From NCBI GenBank assembly GCA_004794655.1, contig SMMW01000555.1:1674001-1738000 (forward strand): a stretch of 64,000 bases of DNA, given 5' to 3'. Source of the DNA: Marisa cornuarietis. Taxonomy: Eukaryota > Mollusca > Gastropoda > Architaenioglossa > Ampullariidae. The stretch's first letter is position 1. Every line of letters begins with the position of its first letter. The position numbers and the translations under genes were made by a program. Under the pieces are notes generated by a model. The model did not search any database. It saw only the letters and a list, made by a program, of their open reading frames with translations, and was not told the DNA's origin. Below are positions 10,859 to 23,800 of this stretch, one piece after another.

Positions 10859-13377
10859 AACCTGTTCATCAGGTTACTTGTAATCTGTCAGTGTCAGAAA
10901 TTTTAGCACTTGGACCTACGCACGCATGTTGTCAGATACATCATCAAATGTCTCAGCGAACGAGCCTTTACATATATTGCTCTAAGCGGTGACATTTACT
11001 TTTGTATAAACAGCATCCCATAGCATGCACTGTGTGTGTGTGTGCGTGTGTGTGTGTGTAAATTGCTTCCCATTGCGTTAAGCGCGTGTAAGTATTATAT
11101 ATATAAACTGCCCCTCATTAAGTGTACTGTCTAGACATATACACAGAATCTGTGTACTAATTGCGCATGTACATATATCATTATAAAAACTGCGTCCCAT
11201 TCACTGTACTTATTGAGTGTGTACTTATCTATCGAGTACTGCTCAAAAAAATAGGAAGGCCACCTTCATATTTTCTAAATTTTTGGTAATCGTGTTTTTT
11301 AAACAGTGAGCAATTCCTTCAAAATCGTTTTAGTGAATTTGCTGTGTGGGTGAACAGTCAACATGTTTGATGACAATCCAGTTTGGTTTTATGTGTGCTC
11401 AGTACAGCAGTCAAGCAAAAAATAATCATTGAACCCCAAAAAAGCGTCCAATTGCAAAATATCCCTAGGAGAAGGTAGAATTGAACAGTAGAAAACATGC
11501 AGCACGCGAAAGTTCTGTCCATTGTCGACACAACAGTAATTTTCGAGCACTGAGAGGTTTTATTGCCAGTTTCTATGCGCTTCTGCAAACACAGCTTTCG
11601 CAGCTTTGTCATATAAGTTTTTCTGTGCAGCACTGAATCTATTATTTTAATTAAGATAAGTACCAAGTATTGAAATTCCAACATAGCCTCCACTTTTTGA
11701 CTAGCAAGCGCAAACGCAAACGTCCTCATCTTCCTTCTGGACAAAAACAATTACTTTCATCTTATTAACAATAATTTTTAATCTTCATAAATACCAATAT
11801 TCAAGCATAGTATCTAGAGAAACGTGCAGCACTTTGTGAACACATATCAAAGTATCATCACCGTGTAAAATAGTAAAAGCTTCCTACATATAACATCTTT
11901 TCATCAGGTGTTCTATTTGTTTCTCACAGAGTTGTCACACACTCCATCATATCTAAAACGTTCGCTTGTGGGTGTCACAGTATTCCTGGTTTCGAACATC
12001 TACCTCACACAGATAGTGCAGCCCTTGGTCACGTAGCCCTTTGATTTCCAAGGCGACAGCAGGCAGTCCTGACAGTCTGTCGTCACTGACTCGCCTCCTT
12101 CTCTCAAGGTTCTCTAACCCAACGTCTTTCCTCCCTCGTGGCTTAAGACTCGGTCTCAAGGTAGCAGTGTAGCTGGCGTTAGGAAGCTGAAGTCGCTTTG
12201 GCTGCTGACCAGTTGCTCCGTCCACGCTGACGTCTTGCCACGAAGTGTCTGCTCTGTTCTCATCTCCCTATTTTTTTCTCCATATTCGTACACATACATA
12301 CAACGAGAGATGCCATAGGTCACTCACTCATCATCCAATCAACAACAAGTATAGCCAATAACTATAAGAGGAAATCTGCTCCTATTGACCATCGGCCCAG
12401 CCTACAGGTGCTTAATCCTCTCTCCCCTTCCTACTTAGGTGGTTCTGGCAGACAGGTGTGCGAGCTCCCGAGGTGTCTCTCTCTCTCTCTCCCCAGACAT
12501 CATTGACGCCCCTTGCACCACTTCTGCGCTTCTATTCCAAACAACACCTCTACGCTAGACATACGTACCCCTCTTTCTTGTATAAGGGTCCTCAGGCTTG
12601 TCAACAAGCCGCCATAGACACTAATTGGGGCGATTGTTACCTACCCATCAGAGTTATCATATGACAGTTGGTTTTAATACACCGCAAAATGTATCGGTGA
12701 TAAAATTCACCTTGTTGAACTCAGAAGAAAATTAGATAATTGAGTGCCATTATTTACACAAGATTTACAATTACATCCATATTCTTTATGATCTAGAGAA
12801 TTCCATCACATAAACCAGAATTCATAAATTTTTGCCACAGAGGAGCCCCGTTAGTTTCATCAAATGCCTTGTCTTACCTACTATTACAAAAAATAAATGC
12901 TTTCTTTAATTGGAGAAAAAATCTATTGCATACTAAAGAGTGCAGAGGTGGTCAATGGTCAAGTGAAACCAGCTTGCTCAAATCCAATGACAATGTCTTT
13001 ATCAAAAACGTTATTAATTCTAATAGTTATTACGATTGTGTACAATTTTCAAAAACAGCTACGTATGGTTATACCTTGGTAACACCTTTGGTCAGTTTGA
13101 TTGCCGTTTTGTTTATAAATTGGCTGTAAACTGCTTAATTCTTCGGCGTTTATCCAAGTCGGAGTATCAAACAGTTGAATAATTTAGTAAGCAATGTACA
13201 CATCTTACTGTTAGTGGCGTTCACAAATGAAGCCAAGGCCACAGGCTTTGTCATATTTTGTCACTAACGGCATTTAACTTTCATTTCTTTGTATTTAAAA
13301 CATCATGACAAGAACAAAAAACCGGACCCACGGTATGTAAAGGAGAAGACAGAGCGTCAGAATGTCTGTGTGACTGC
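10859..13377. other. non-coding, no gene recognised
   Basis: AT-rich sequence with a TG-rich microsatellite at about 11031-11058, a (TC)n run near 12477-12492, and short frames without protein character (for example 11358-11750 minus). A 5' untranslated exon of the gene starting at 13751 could lie here but cannot be identified. Confidence 0.4.
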
Positions 13378-13389
13378 AAGTTAAACAAC
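13378..13389. repeat. SINE target-site duplication, left copy
   Basis: aagttaaacaac is repeated at 13659-13670. Confidence 0.85.
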
Positions 13390-13658
13390 TTGGGGAAGCG
13401 GATGGCCGAGTGGTTAGAGCGCTGGCGTCCGAACCGAGAGCACGCTGGATCAATTCCCGATAAGCGCAGTCGACCCAGCTGACGGGAATGGGTACCTGAC
13501 TCCTTAGAGGGTTGGGGAAGGTAGGCAGCGAGGGAGAGGAGATTGGCACCACCCTCATGTAAAAGCTGGCCCCGAGAAAAGTGAGGTCTCTAACACCTCA
13601 CTCCCAAACGACCTGAAAAAGGTTATGAGATGACCTTTACCGTTTTACCTTTTACCTT
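13390..13658 (+). mobile_element. tRNA-derived SINE
   Basis: The 5' head contains an A-box-like TGGCCGAGTGGTTAGAG and a B-box-like GGATCAATTCC at tRNA spacing, so it derives from a tRNA of the Ser/Leu type. A unique body of about 180 bp follows, and the 3' end is a short TTTTACC-type tail repeat. The exact 12-bp duplication on both sides shows an intact and fairly young insertion. The head is not a functional tRNA gene because the arms do not fold cleanly and it runs into the SINE body. A minus-strand relative lies at 34141-34247, with a duplicate at 47114-47220. Confidence 0.88.
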
Positions 13659-13670
13659 AAGTTAAACAAC
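13659..13670. repeat. SINE target-site duplication, right copy
   Basis: Exact copy of 13378-13389. Confidence 0.85.
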
Positions 13671-13750
13671 AGAGTAAACATGTCTATTTTTCTCTTTCTT
13701 TCTGCAGGTTGGGTGACTTCTTCATTGGAAAAAAGTGAACGTGAACAATC

Positions 13751-14739
13751 ATGGGTTTGTCAATGAGCAGAGTTCATGCTGGTACACAAACCGATTTTAC
13801 CGATTACTCGGAAACCGAAAGTGATGATTCGTCGACCGAAGAAGGTACGAAAATGTTTCTTTGTCAGTACTTCTACAGAAATGTGTCAGTACTTCTAGAT
13901 AAATCTAAGTGTCAGCAGTCCGAAAAAGATGAGAGTGTTCGAGGTGGAGTTCCATTCGTGTAAAGCTCAGTTTATTCGATAATAAAATCGAATTTTTTCA
14001 GAATTCTTCGATGCGCTGAACATTTTGGAGGATCTGAGGACTGCCGAAGTAGACTTGCTTGTGAATGTAGAGCTTCCTGACAACAGCACACAGCCACGTG
14101 ACCTACGCAATCGTGCGTATAGGCATTATAAAGATGTGTATATACATGTGTGTACAAAAAACGAAAATCAGCAGAATATTTAAAAGGCATGCATCTTTAT
14201 GAACAAAAGATAACTATCTCAAGAAGCGTAAATCAGTTAAAGCATAAAAATATGTGTATGTATGTGTGCGTGCGTGCGTGCGTGCGTGCGTGCGTGTGCG
14301 CATCTCATCATCAGCTGATTCCGATCGGAATACCCTGTGGATATCTGGTGTGATGGTTAGGGTGGTGGTCTAACTGTCAGTGTCCTGACTTGCAGTGTTA
14401 TCCAGTACGCCAGTCGCAAGGTTACCGCCGCAGACAGACGACCCGAACCTGTCTTCTATAGTGGAGGCAAGAGGCGCCGATGCCAGTGCCGGCGACTCGG
14501 GTTTCAGTAAGATAGACGACGATGATAAATTTCATCACACAAACATGACATAGATGTTGACTACACTATTTATAGAACTTGAGAAGCTTTAGAGTGCGCG
14601 CGGAGTTTTGACTATTTGCTCAATTAATGCACTGTGAATTTTTTTATGGCACATTTGTACTTTTACATGTTAGGAACCTTCGGTGGGAACGAAGACAAAA
14701 CTATGAACAGTCTAGTCGATGACAACAGCGAGGCAGAAA
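13751..14739 (+). CDS. N-terminal acidic exons 1-4 of the coiled-coil gene
   Basis: Exons of 94, 111, 111 and 66 nt. Exon 1 carries the myristoylation-like start and a run of Ser, Asp and Glu. Exon 2 begins EFFDALNILEDL, a short amphipathic helix. Exon 3 is Pro/Ser/Ala-rich and probably disordered. Exon 4 reads TFGGNEDKTMNSLVDDNSEA and is acidic. All donors are good (for example gtaaga, gtgagt). Untouched (GTGC)n and (CA)n microsatellites lie in introns 2 and 4. Confidence 0.72.
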
Positions 14740-14827
14740 GTGAGTTTGTTATCACTATTCAGGTGTTTTCTTGAAGTTTCGTACATCATGACAATAGATA
14801 CAAACAGACATACAGTCATACCGACAG

Positions 14828-14892
<65 letters not shown>

Positions 14893-17800
14893 TACACATT
14901 TAATTTTATTGTAAGTTTTTTATTGCTGTTAAAACATAGATTCATTATTATTTTAGAATAAAATTAAACTGTTGTTTGTTTTTTTTAGCAGACTTCAGGT
15001 TAAGTAGACGAAGGCGACTGGAGATCAAGAAAGAGCTCAGCAGAGAAAATAAAAAACTGAAGAAAGAACGTGGTATGTGGATAACTAATGAAACGATTTT
15101 ATGTGTCCATTTATTTTAATGAAAAAATTATTAGTCCTTGACTAGTCTGATCCTTTGCTTCTTAAGTCAATTGACAAATATTGCAGCTAAGGTAAAATAA
15201 CCATTTTGCCCCTATATTGTATCATGTTTACGTCAGTGACATGAAAGCACATGGGTAAAATCTGTAAAGGTTAGGTTTTATGTTTGACCACAAGAACACG
15301 CATTTGTTATGTTAAAGTGTATGCTTTGGGTTAAATATCAAGTTTCAAATCTATTATACTTCAGCAAATGATGAAAGTTTGATTCTATAGAATGGCAAAG
15401 AGAACAGCGCGCACTATTGCAGAGGCAACTGAAAGAACAAGAAGACGTCACCAGGAGACTTAAGAACGATCTACAGGCGACACATGGTAAGTGAAAAAGA
15501 TGAAAAGTTTTCACAGTTAACAATGCTCCTTGTTCTTTGTGAGGAATAGGTTTTGACTGTTAGCAATGCTCGCTCACTTTGTGAAGTTTGTTCTATGGGT
15601 GCTGTGAGCTATCAGGAATATTCTATAAATGAGCAAAAGATGAAGCTAAAATAACAAATGACACAGATAAATAGGCAAGAAAGACTAGCTAGGTGTTCCC
15701 CCTAAACATACCTTCTGCCTGACCAAGATGTGCCTTGTCCAGTCGCATCTAAGCAAGCAGAGCATCCAGTACGTGGGGATGACTCATACAGCTGATATTA
15801 TTCAGCCTAAATACTCAAACTTTATTAACAGCGGGAGCAATAATACAGAGAAGAAATAGGTCAAGAAGGAATGAAGGGTGTAATTTCTTAACTTAAATTA
15901 ATAGTAATTTTTTACAAGTAAAATGCGACCAGACATAACTGTTCACGTTGTCTTCTTTTGTTGTTGTTGTATTTTGGGGGGAGGGTTTTCAATTAACAAT
16001 TTACTAGAATGTAATAAATGGTGAGTAGCGTAGTTTCTGTGCCAGACGCTCTGTAAGAGACTTCTGAGCAAAATGTATTAGAGAAAGTTTGTCTTGCAAC
16101 GGTTGAATACACGAAGATAAACTCCACAGTTCGCTGACTCCTCCAGGCCAAGACCACAGTATTTTGCGTATATATGTCCCTGAAGAGATGTTTTGTTTTT
16201 ACAGATACGATCTCTTCGTTAAAACAGCAAGCCTTGGAGAATACAGCGTTTATCACATGGATAGAAGGTATCCTGCTCTTAATATTAATATTACCTTAAA
16301 TTCATTTTACAGGAACAGAATACACTTAAACCCACCAATATTTTGTTGATTGGAAAGCTATATATATATATACTGTTTATTGTACACAAATAATGGGTGT
16401 GTGTGTATATATATATATGTAATAGATTGTGCAAACAGCTGTGTGGGGGTGATGAAAACTCAGTTTTAAGTGCCATGTTTGTCTGTAGAAGCATCCATTT
16501 CGTAAATGGATCTGAGCTAAAATCTGCTGGATAAAAATAACTTTAAACGCTAAAAGTTCATAAAGTAGATCAACCCGCTAATTGTATCAAATACACAGAA
16601 GTTAGCGTGCGCCTCCATAATCTTGTCATTCTAACAATTAGAAAGATTTTTAAAGTTACCTCATCGGCATTATCTCATATTCCTGTCTCTTTCTTCAGAA
16701 AAACTGACAACTGTTGAAGCAGAAAACCTGAAATGGGGAGAAAAGGAATCTGAAATGAAAGGTGTTGTGTCAGTTCTTAAATACACGAGACCGTTAGAAC
16801 CAGTCCTCATACTTTCCTATGTGCGTGTCTGTGTGCCTCTATGGTTTTGTGCGTTTGTGCATTACTCTGAGTCCTTGGTGTAACGTGTAAATAAAAGCCA
16901 TTGCTAGTTTAATGTATTTTAGTTTTTAACAACCTAGTGTTGTCTTGATGTCTGTCACAGAACAACAGAGACAGCAGCAGACAGAGAAAGCGGAGGCAGA
17001 CTCCATCATCACACACCTGGCGCATGAACTGCAGGAAGCTCACGGTCAGGGTCACAAGTCAAACTGACTTTATTTATTAACATACTTTAGTAATTTTGTG
17101 ACAACGTATGTCGCTGGGAGTAGGAGAGATGAGTAATAAGCCCTCAGCCTGTCTGGTTGTACTGGTGGTGATCAGTACTAAGTTATTGTTGTTTGTATAC
17201 CTTTATTTTGTGTCTTTCAATTAAAGGACAACAGGAGCGCTAAGCGAAAATCGCTGGAAATAAAGCACAAAGTATCACAAAAACATGTTCCGGTGGTATT
17301 TTATGACAAAGAGGCATGAAAGATTTTGTATTAATATTTTTCTCTTAAGCACACCTGGATTTGTCGAGAAAACGGGAAGTGACGAAACGAACGTATTTCT
17401 CACAATAGCGCGTCTGCACTACCTGAAGTCGAAGAGAAAAGATGCAATCCTGGGTAAAAGGAAAGTAATCAGGACTCATTGTGCTGTTGCTGAATGTTTT
17501 CTTCGACACTCAGATCGAGTCAGTTTGTACTCATTAAAGAAATCCTAAAGATAATGGCAGCAAAAGCCAGTGGATTAACTTTGTTCAGAGATGTGTATAT
17601 ACAGATCTCTGCTTTGTTCAAAGTTGCCATGCCAACTTCGTTCCCACTCTGCACTCAAGAATTTGCTCAAAATACCAATTTGCTCAAATTTGCTGAAATT
17701 TTGATATGATTGACTTACCAGTCTGAATTCAGTTTGGACCATTTAATTATTTTTAACTTCATTCTAAGTTCCTAAATAAAGTTCCAATCTGTAGGGCTGT

Positions 17801-20800
17801 ATTCCAAATTCAGCTGTTTCATTTTTTGGGGAAAAAACGTCGCTTCTTGATGACGACAACCTGAGCGATGTTTCTTCATTTGACTTAAAAAGGCATCCAC
17901 ACTCACTGTTACAAATACTTCGATCGCGTAAGAGAACCTCCAGTACAGAAGAGTATTTTTCCCGCCCTCCCAGTAGCAGGTGAGAATGCCGATGTTTGAA
18001 GGCTTATATCTTTATAATTAAGCATAATTATGTACTCATATTTTGGCAATTATTATTTTAAAACGAACTTAACCCGATAATAAAGAAATAACATTGCGCT
18101 CGGCTTGACCATTAAAAGAAGAGGATATTTTTACGCAGTTATAATGATACATTTTGTTGCATCTATAAAGAATAACTCCTTGTAGTCATTAAGGGCAGCG
18201 TAATCATTACTGTTACAAAAATCAACTGGTTAAAGTTACAACAGGATGGGGATTACTAGTTCTCAAACATCGTTCAGTGAGATATTTGTCTGACAACGCC
18301 GTGAGCAACTCTGTTTGTTACAGATGCCGTTTCCACCACAGCGCAGCAGAAGTCAGAAAGCTTGCAATGGGCCGAGGGTACATACAGCTAGTTGGATTTA
18401 TATAACATTTGTTTAGGCTTAAAACTTTGAAGCCATATGACACTGTGACAAAAGTTCGCCTCTGTCATACAGTCGGACTGTGATTTTTGCTTCGTTTAGC
18501 CTGAAACTATAACAAAGGATGAAACAAGGTTTCATGTGATACATATGATAATACTGGTCCAATGTGTGCTGTTTTTGCATGAGTTTCGTGTTTGAATGCG
18601 TGAATCGGGTATCCGCCGAAGAAACAAAATGTCGGTCAAGCGTGGGTCACTTTTGACAAATATTCTATTCAAACTAAGAAGTTTCGAACATTCGAGATGC
18701 ACTGAAACTTTGACCTAACAAATTTCTACAATTTCCACACACAAAGTATTTGTCAACTTATTTCTGCCAAAAAATGTAATGTGATCTGAATTCATACTGA
18801 CGGGCGTCGTGGTACTTTGTCCCGAAATCGCGGAAACTTTGATCCCCGAGGTAATCGCTCTTGTCTAGTAGACGACGGAAGTCGTGTGGAAAAAATGGTT
18901 TCAAAACGCTAATTTTATTAAATATCTGCTAAGAATTTCAGAAACACGAACAGATTTAAAGCAATATGTACATTTTGTATGAAGCTGAAAGACTGTCCAA
19001 TCGCGACGGCCGTAAGATTTCACTGACACTTTGTACCGTGTTGACGTTTTACACGCATAAGAACCAGATGAGCAGTCATCTTTTTAACTACATTTATGGA
19101 CACTTCATGTCACATCCTTTCAATAAATATAGCAAAAAAACCCAAAAGTATTGAAATTAATTTTACGACACATGGCACATGTTAGGGGTCAAACTTTTGT
19201 CACAGTCTCACATGTAAACTTCAAAATTGTGTTATATTTTGTGTCAAGATATTATGAGATCTTGCCGTGGAAACAGAATAAATCATTGATTACAAGTAAT
19301 TTCGTAGTCCAGCCAAATGAAAAAAATTAGGATGTAAAATTTAGAGATGTCTTTATCAATTCATCAACTGGCTAAAGATAGATGGTCAGCTTCAGTAAAC
19401 AGAGACAGACTTAACAAGTTCTCAAAAGAAAAACATAGATTAACAACTTTATGGGGGACTAAAGCAAAAGATTTTTGTGTATTTTTACAGCACAGGTAAT
19501 GCTAACGGTTTCCCTTTTTGCAGCAAAAATAACAGCTCTAATTGAGGAAAAATCAAAATGGGAGGAACAGAAATCCCAATTTCGAGGTAATAGTTGACAA
19601 ACGTAATGATTAGGACACAAGTTATTTAGTGAGTGAGTAAACATACGCATGCGTTTCACACTTGTTTCTCTCTCATCTGTTCTTGAAGAATGAAGAACTA
19701 GGTTACAAAGTAACGTTTGATAGATTTCTTTTAAGTTAACAGTTTCCCATGTTTGATTACTGCATTATTCATCAGAGTTCAAAGCCAGGCAAGAAACACT
19801 TCTACAACAACAAGAAGCTACTATTAGACAACTAGAACAAGACCGGCAAGAAAAACAAAGTAAGTGACCAAACTAATCAGATCTTCTATCCGTCTTTGTT
19901 AGTTGTAAAGTTCACTTCGAACTGTCTCCGTGAAATTAAATAATATTCGTTATTAAATTTATAGGAAATAATAATATGCAGAAAAATAACTCTTTTCCAT
20001 AAAACAGTTTCCACCTTTAATAAATCACTGATTTCGCCAAAGTTTCAATGCTGTGTCTATGAATGCGCGCATACATAGATTCACACAGATGTACACAATA
20101 TATAACGTTTATTTCTTATTCCAAGAATACATTTTTTTTTCTACGAGACTGATGTAGCTTTTCGTAAATGGTAAATTGTTTTATTGCATTACCGTGCCAT
20201 AGTCGGGAAATGTTCTTACGTTCTTACAGCGGTTGTCTATATTTGTATCAATGTTTCCGTTTATGATAGACACCATCGACACGTTTGAAGGGCGATCAAA
20301 ATACATAAAATGGCTAGAAGGTAAGACATCATTGAAGTTTATTTAATCCATCTCACAATCCAAGTCAAAGTGAGACACAACGTGCTTCTATTCTTGAACT
20401 TTCCTTTGTTTACTACATAATCTTAGCATCCTGTCAGTTCAAGGGAGGGAATCATGGTAGACGATTTTCCAACGGTTTTAGTAGTTTCCTCCATTATGTT
20501 AATTTTTTATTATTTTTTTCGGCTTGTGAAACTTCTCTAAAAAAATTTCTTTTTGCTCATTACCATGGCATTTTCTGTTGGGAATACTATAAAAGTGTGT
20601 TTTTATGCAAACACAAGGTAAAGATGTTTCTTTTCTACACATTTTGATCTGTCATTATCAATTTAAATTGTTCTTCTACCTCTTTTAGTCATTTTTTATG
20701 ATTTTTTTTTTTAGTGGGGACAATCGTGCCAGACAGAGACACTACAGGCTTCTAGCAGCCCTAAGTTTGGCCATTCTTAAATCACAATGCTTATAATCTT

Positions 20801-23800
20801 TGACTTCAGAGGCAGTAGACGGAATTCTTTAACCAGAGAAAACAAGCAGCACTGACACACTCTTTGCACGTGCTCTGAATGTTTGCCGGACTTGCACTTA
20901 ATCGGAAATTTCTGTACTCAAGAACAACCGTAAAGAACTATATACTGTAAACTATATACTATAAAACTATATACAAACTATATATGGTTCAAAATCGAAT
21001 CAGGAATCCTTTTTAAACGAAGTCACATGTTTAAAAATGTGGCGTCACGACTGAGCTTAACACGCGCAGTGGCAAGTTGGTGGACAGTTTATCTGCACCA
21101 CCAATAGCACATCAACCTCCTGTACCTGGGGATACTACCTTTCATAGGATGGGTGGAGAAGAAGACTACATGCACTATGCAACAGACTTTTAACATTACT
21201 TGGTATAATAAATATTTGGTGCTTTCTGGTTAGTTCTTTGTTTTCTTTTACTATACTGTACAGCACAACCTCCAGTTTAAATGGTTGAGAAAACTATCAT
21301 ACAGACCTGTTCATTACATTTTAATTTTCTCATTTTCTGGAAATAAAGCGTGTGTACATGCGTGTTCATGAAGGTGCATTTGCACACCTTCAAGGTGTGC
21401 TCTCAACACAAGCTGAAGACAAAGCTAGCCATCAACTAAGCGCCTGGTCATTTTTCTTTCTTTTATCTACAGAATTACAGCCATGTATATCTTCAATAAA
21501 CATAGTTTAGCACATAGACAATTGCAATACGAGTAATAATTAAAAAAAATAAAAATATTAAAATCCTGTCTTATGAAATATCCACAGAACAGTCGATTTA
21601 TCAATTTCTAAATGAAGTTGTCGCTTTAACGGAGCATTTGTGACATTCTCAGTCTTCTTATTCTTCAGAAAAATTAAGCAGACTTGAAGCAGACAACATG
21701 ACACGAGACAACAACCGCACCAAAAATAAAGGTATCTGGTCTTAACCATATATGCGCACTAGAAGTATGGGGGGTGCCTACTTGTATTAATTATGCGTTC
21801 TGAAGTCTTGTTCAATTATACCTCCTGCAGTCTTGGTATTTTTATCTCCTTCCTCTTCTTTTTTTTCTTGTTGTTTTTCCTTTTGTACTGTCATGATAGC
21901 TACAAGGTAGACTTAAGTCTTACCACTATATCAACTAACTTTTTGCATGTGGTTTTCATGCAACACAAAAAAGATTACAAAGCTGTGCGTGTACCACCTT
22001 GCTAAGCAGAAGCTTGTAATGATATGGAGAATGATTTTCCTCTGCTCAAGCGGAAGAACAGAACCTGATGCAGCAGCAACGCGATGGGAAAACCCTCATG
22101 GTGCAAGCTCCGCGTGGTCTCCGCGAAACACAAGGTAGGTTAATGAATCAGCCCCACCCATCTTGTAACCTGCACGAGCGTTTAAGATTTAGTCTTTGAC
22201 CAAGTCCCTTTGTTTGTTCATCGTCAGTCCATCTCTAAATCTGTCTGCTTGTCAGTTTATTTTGTGGATGGATGGATAGTTTCTGAGTGGAAGCATACTC
22301 TTAGTCTTCCCTTTAAAAATGTGTCTTGCACCATGGTGAAGTCTTTCACTGTCTCATCCGTCTGTCCAAAGGACAAACAGAAGGACTGGCGGAACTGACG
22401 CGTAAACTTAAAGAGGAGAACTCAACGCTGCGCACACAAAATGAAGTAGCGCAAAGTAAGTAGAGTAAACATTTATATAAATTACTTTTATGCTGAAAGT
22501 ATGCTTTAACAATTATTGTAATGCTTCTAAAACAACATCGTGTGCAGTTTTCTTTCTTTATCTTTGTATTTGGGGTGGTTATAGAGGGAGATTGTAGGGT
22601 GGTCTGAGTGAGAGAGAAAAAGAGGGGAAAGAGGGACTGGGTGCCATCTATCCAATTATTTAGAAAGTCACCATGAACGATATAAAGATTTATAACCTCA
22701 AGACTGAAATTATATTCCACTTCAAGAATAACAAGTTTCGTTTAATAATCAGTAACTGTGAGTCGGCCTTTCCTAATGAGAAGTCCCATGGGGTCATCGT
22801 GGTAGCCACTTATGTTGATCTGCTGTACTGACATAGAAAACAAATGTGCTCGCTCACTGGACAGTGCGAGCACACTAAACAAGGGAGGCTACACGGATAA
22901 TTATTGTTTAGTGCGAGCCATGCAAAAAAACAACTGGATTGTTTCCCATTAACTGTAGGTCGTTGCTGGGTGGGGAGGTGTACACATAAAGATACACATG
23001 AATGTGTAAATATACGTGTCCACCTTTTGATAAAAAGTGTTTCAAACAACTCTGCAAGTTCATAGGTGTCCTTCCTGTTTACAACCCCTAGATGAACTGA
23101 CTCGCCTTCGGCGGGAAGTGGCGCACCTCCGAGAGATCTCTGACCATCAAAACGAGCGCCTGGATGCCTTTGAAGCACAAAGACGATCTGCTAAAGGTAG
23201 ACACCTCTTCAGTTGTCTGTTTTTCGGAGCTGTGGGCAATAAGAGGGCTTAAAATGGAAGCAGCTTTCTGTAATTACAGAGGTGATTTCCTGATTTAAAT
23301 ACAGCCAGATGGTTTAGGTACATTTTTAGCTGTTTGCAGCTTTTTCAGTGACATTTCTTGCGCCTGTGTAAACAATGTGATTTCTGTAAGTGCCTAGACC
23401 ATGGGGAATATCAGCTGTTAACATTTTCTTTACAGACAAGGAGAGGGCTTCTGCGGCGCAGCAAACTAACTGTGCGGTGCAGCTGGCGAGAGCAAGAACG
23501 GAGAATGAAAAATTAAGGCAACAGCTTGCCACCAAGGACGAGCAAATCAAAAACTTATTAGGTACATTACAAACACAAATACATAAAAACATACATAGAA
23601 ACACACGCAAAATAAAACTATTTATGTAAAATATATAAATACAATAAAATGTGATACTATACAAACACATAGAAACAATATGTGTAACATATAAATACAC
23701 AATTATAATATATATATGTAAAATATAGATAAAACTATATAATGTACATGTAAAAATATGCATGCATGCATGCCCCCCTCCCCTACACACACAAACAAAC

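Noticed and set aside
11237..11262. actgctcaaaaaaatag as a DNA-transposon terminus
   Set aside because: It resembles ends of known transposons, but I found no matching inverted end nearby.
13400..13470. tRNA gene
   Set aside because: A and B boxes are present, but the acceptor and T arms do not pair cleanly and the sequence continues into a SINE body bounded by a target duplication.
17409..17453. Additional 45-nt phase-1 exon of the coiled-coil gene (ARLHYLKSKRKDAIL)
   Set aside because: It fits the phase rule, but the acceptor is weak and there is no paralogous exon; left out pending transcripts.
17285..17548. 87-residue open frame
   Set aside because: Lies in an intron of the coiled-coil gene, with no domain and no repeat in the other cassettes.
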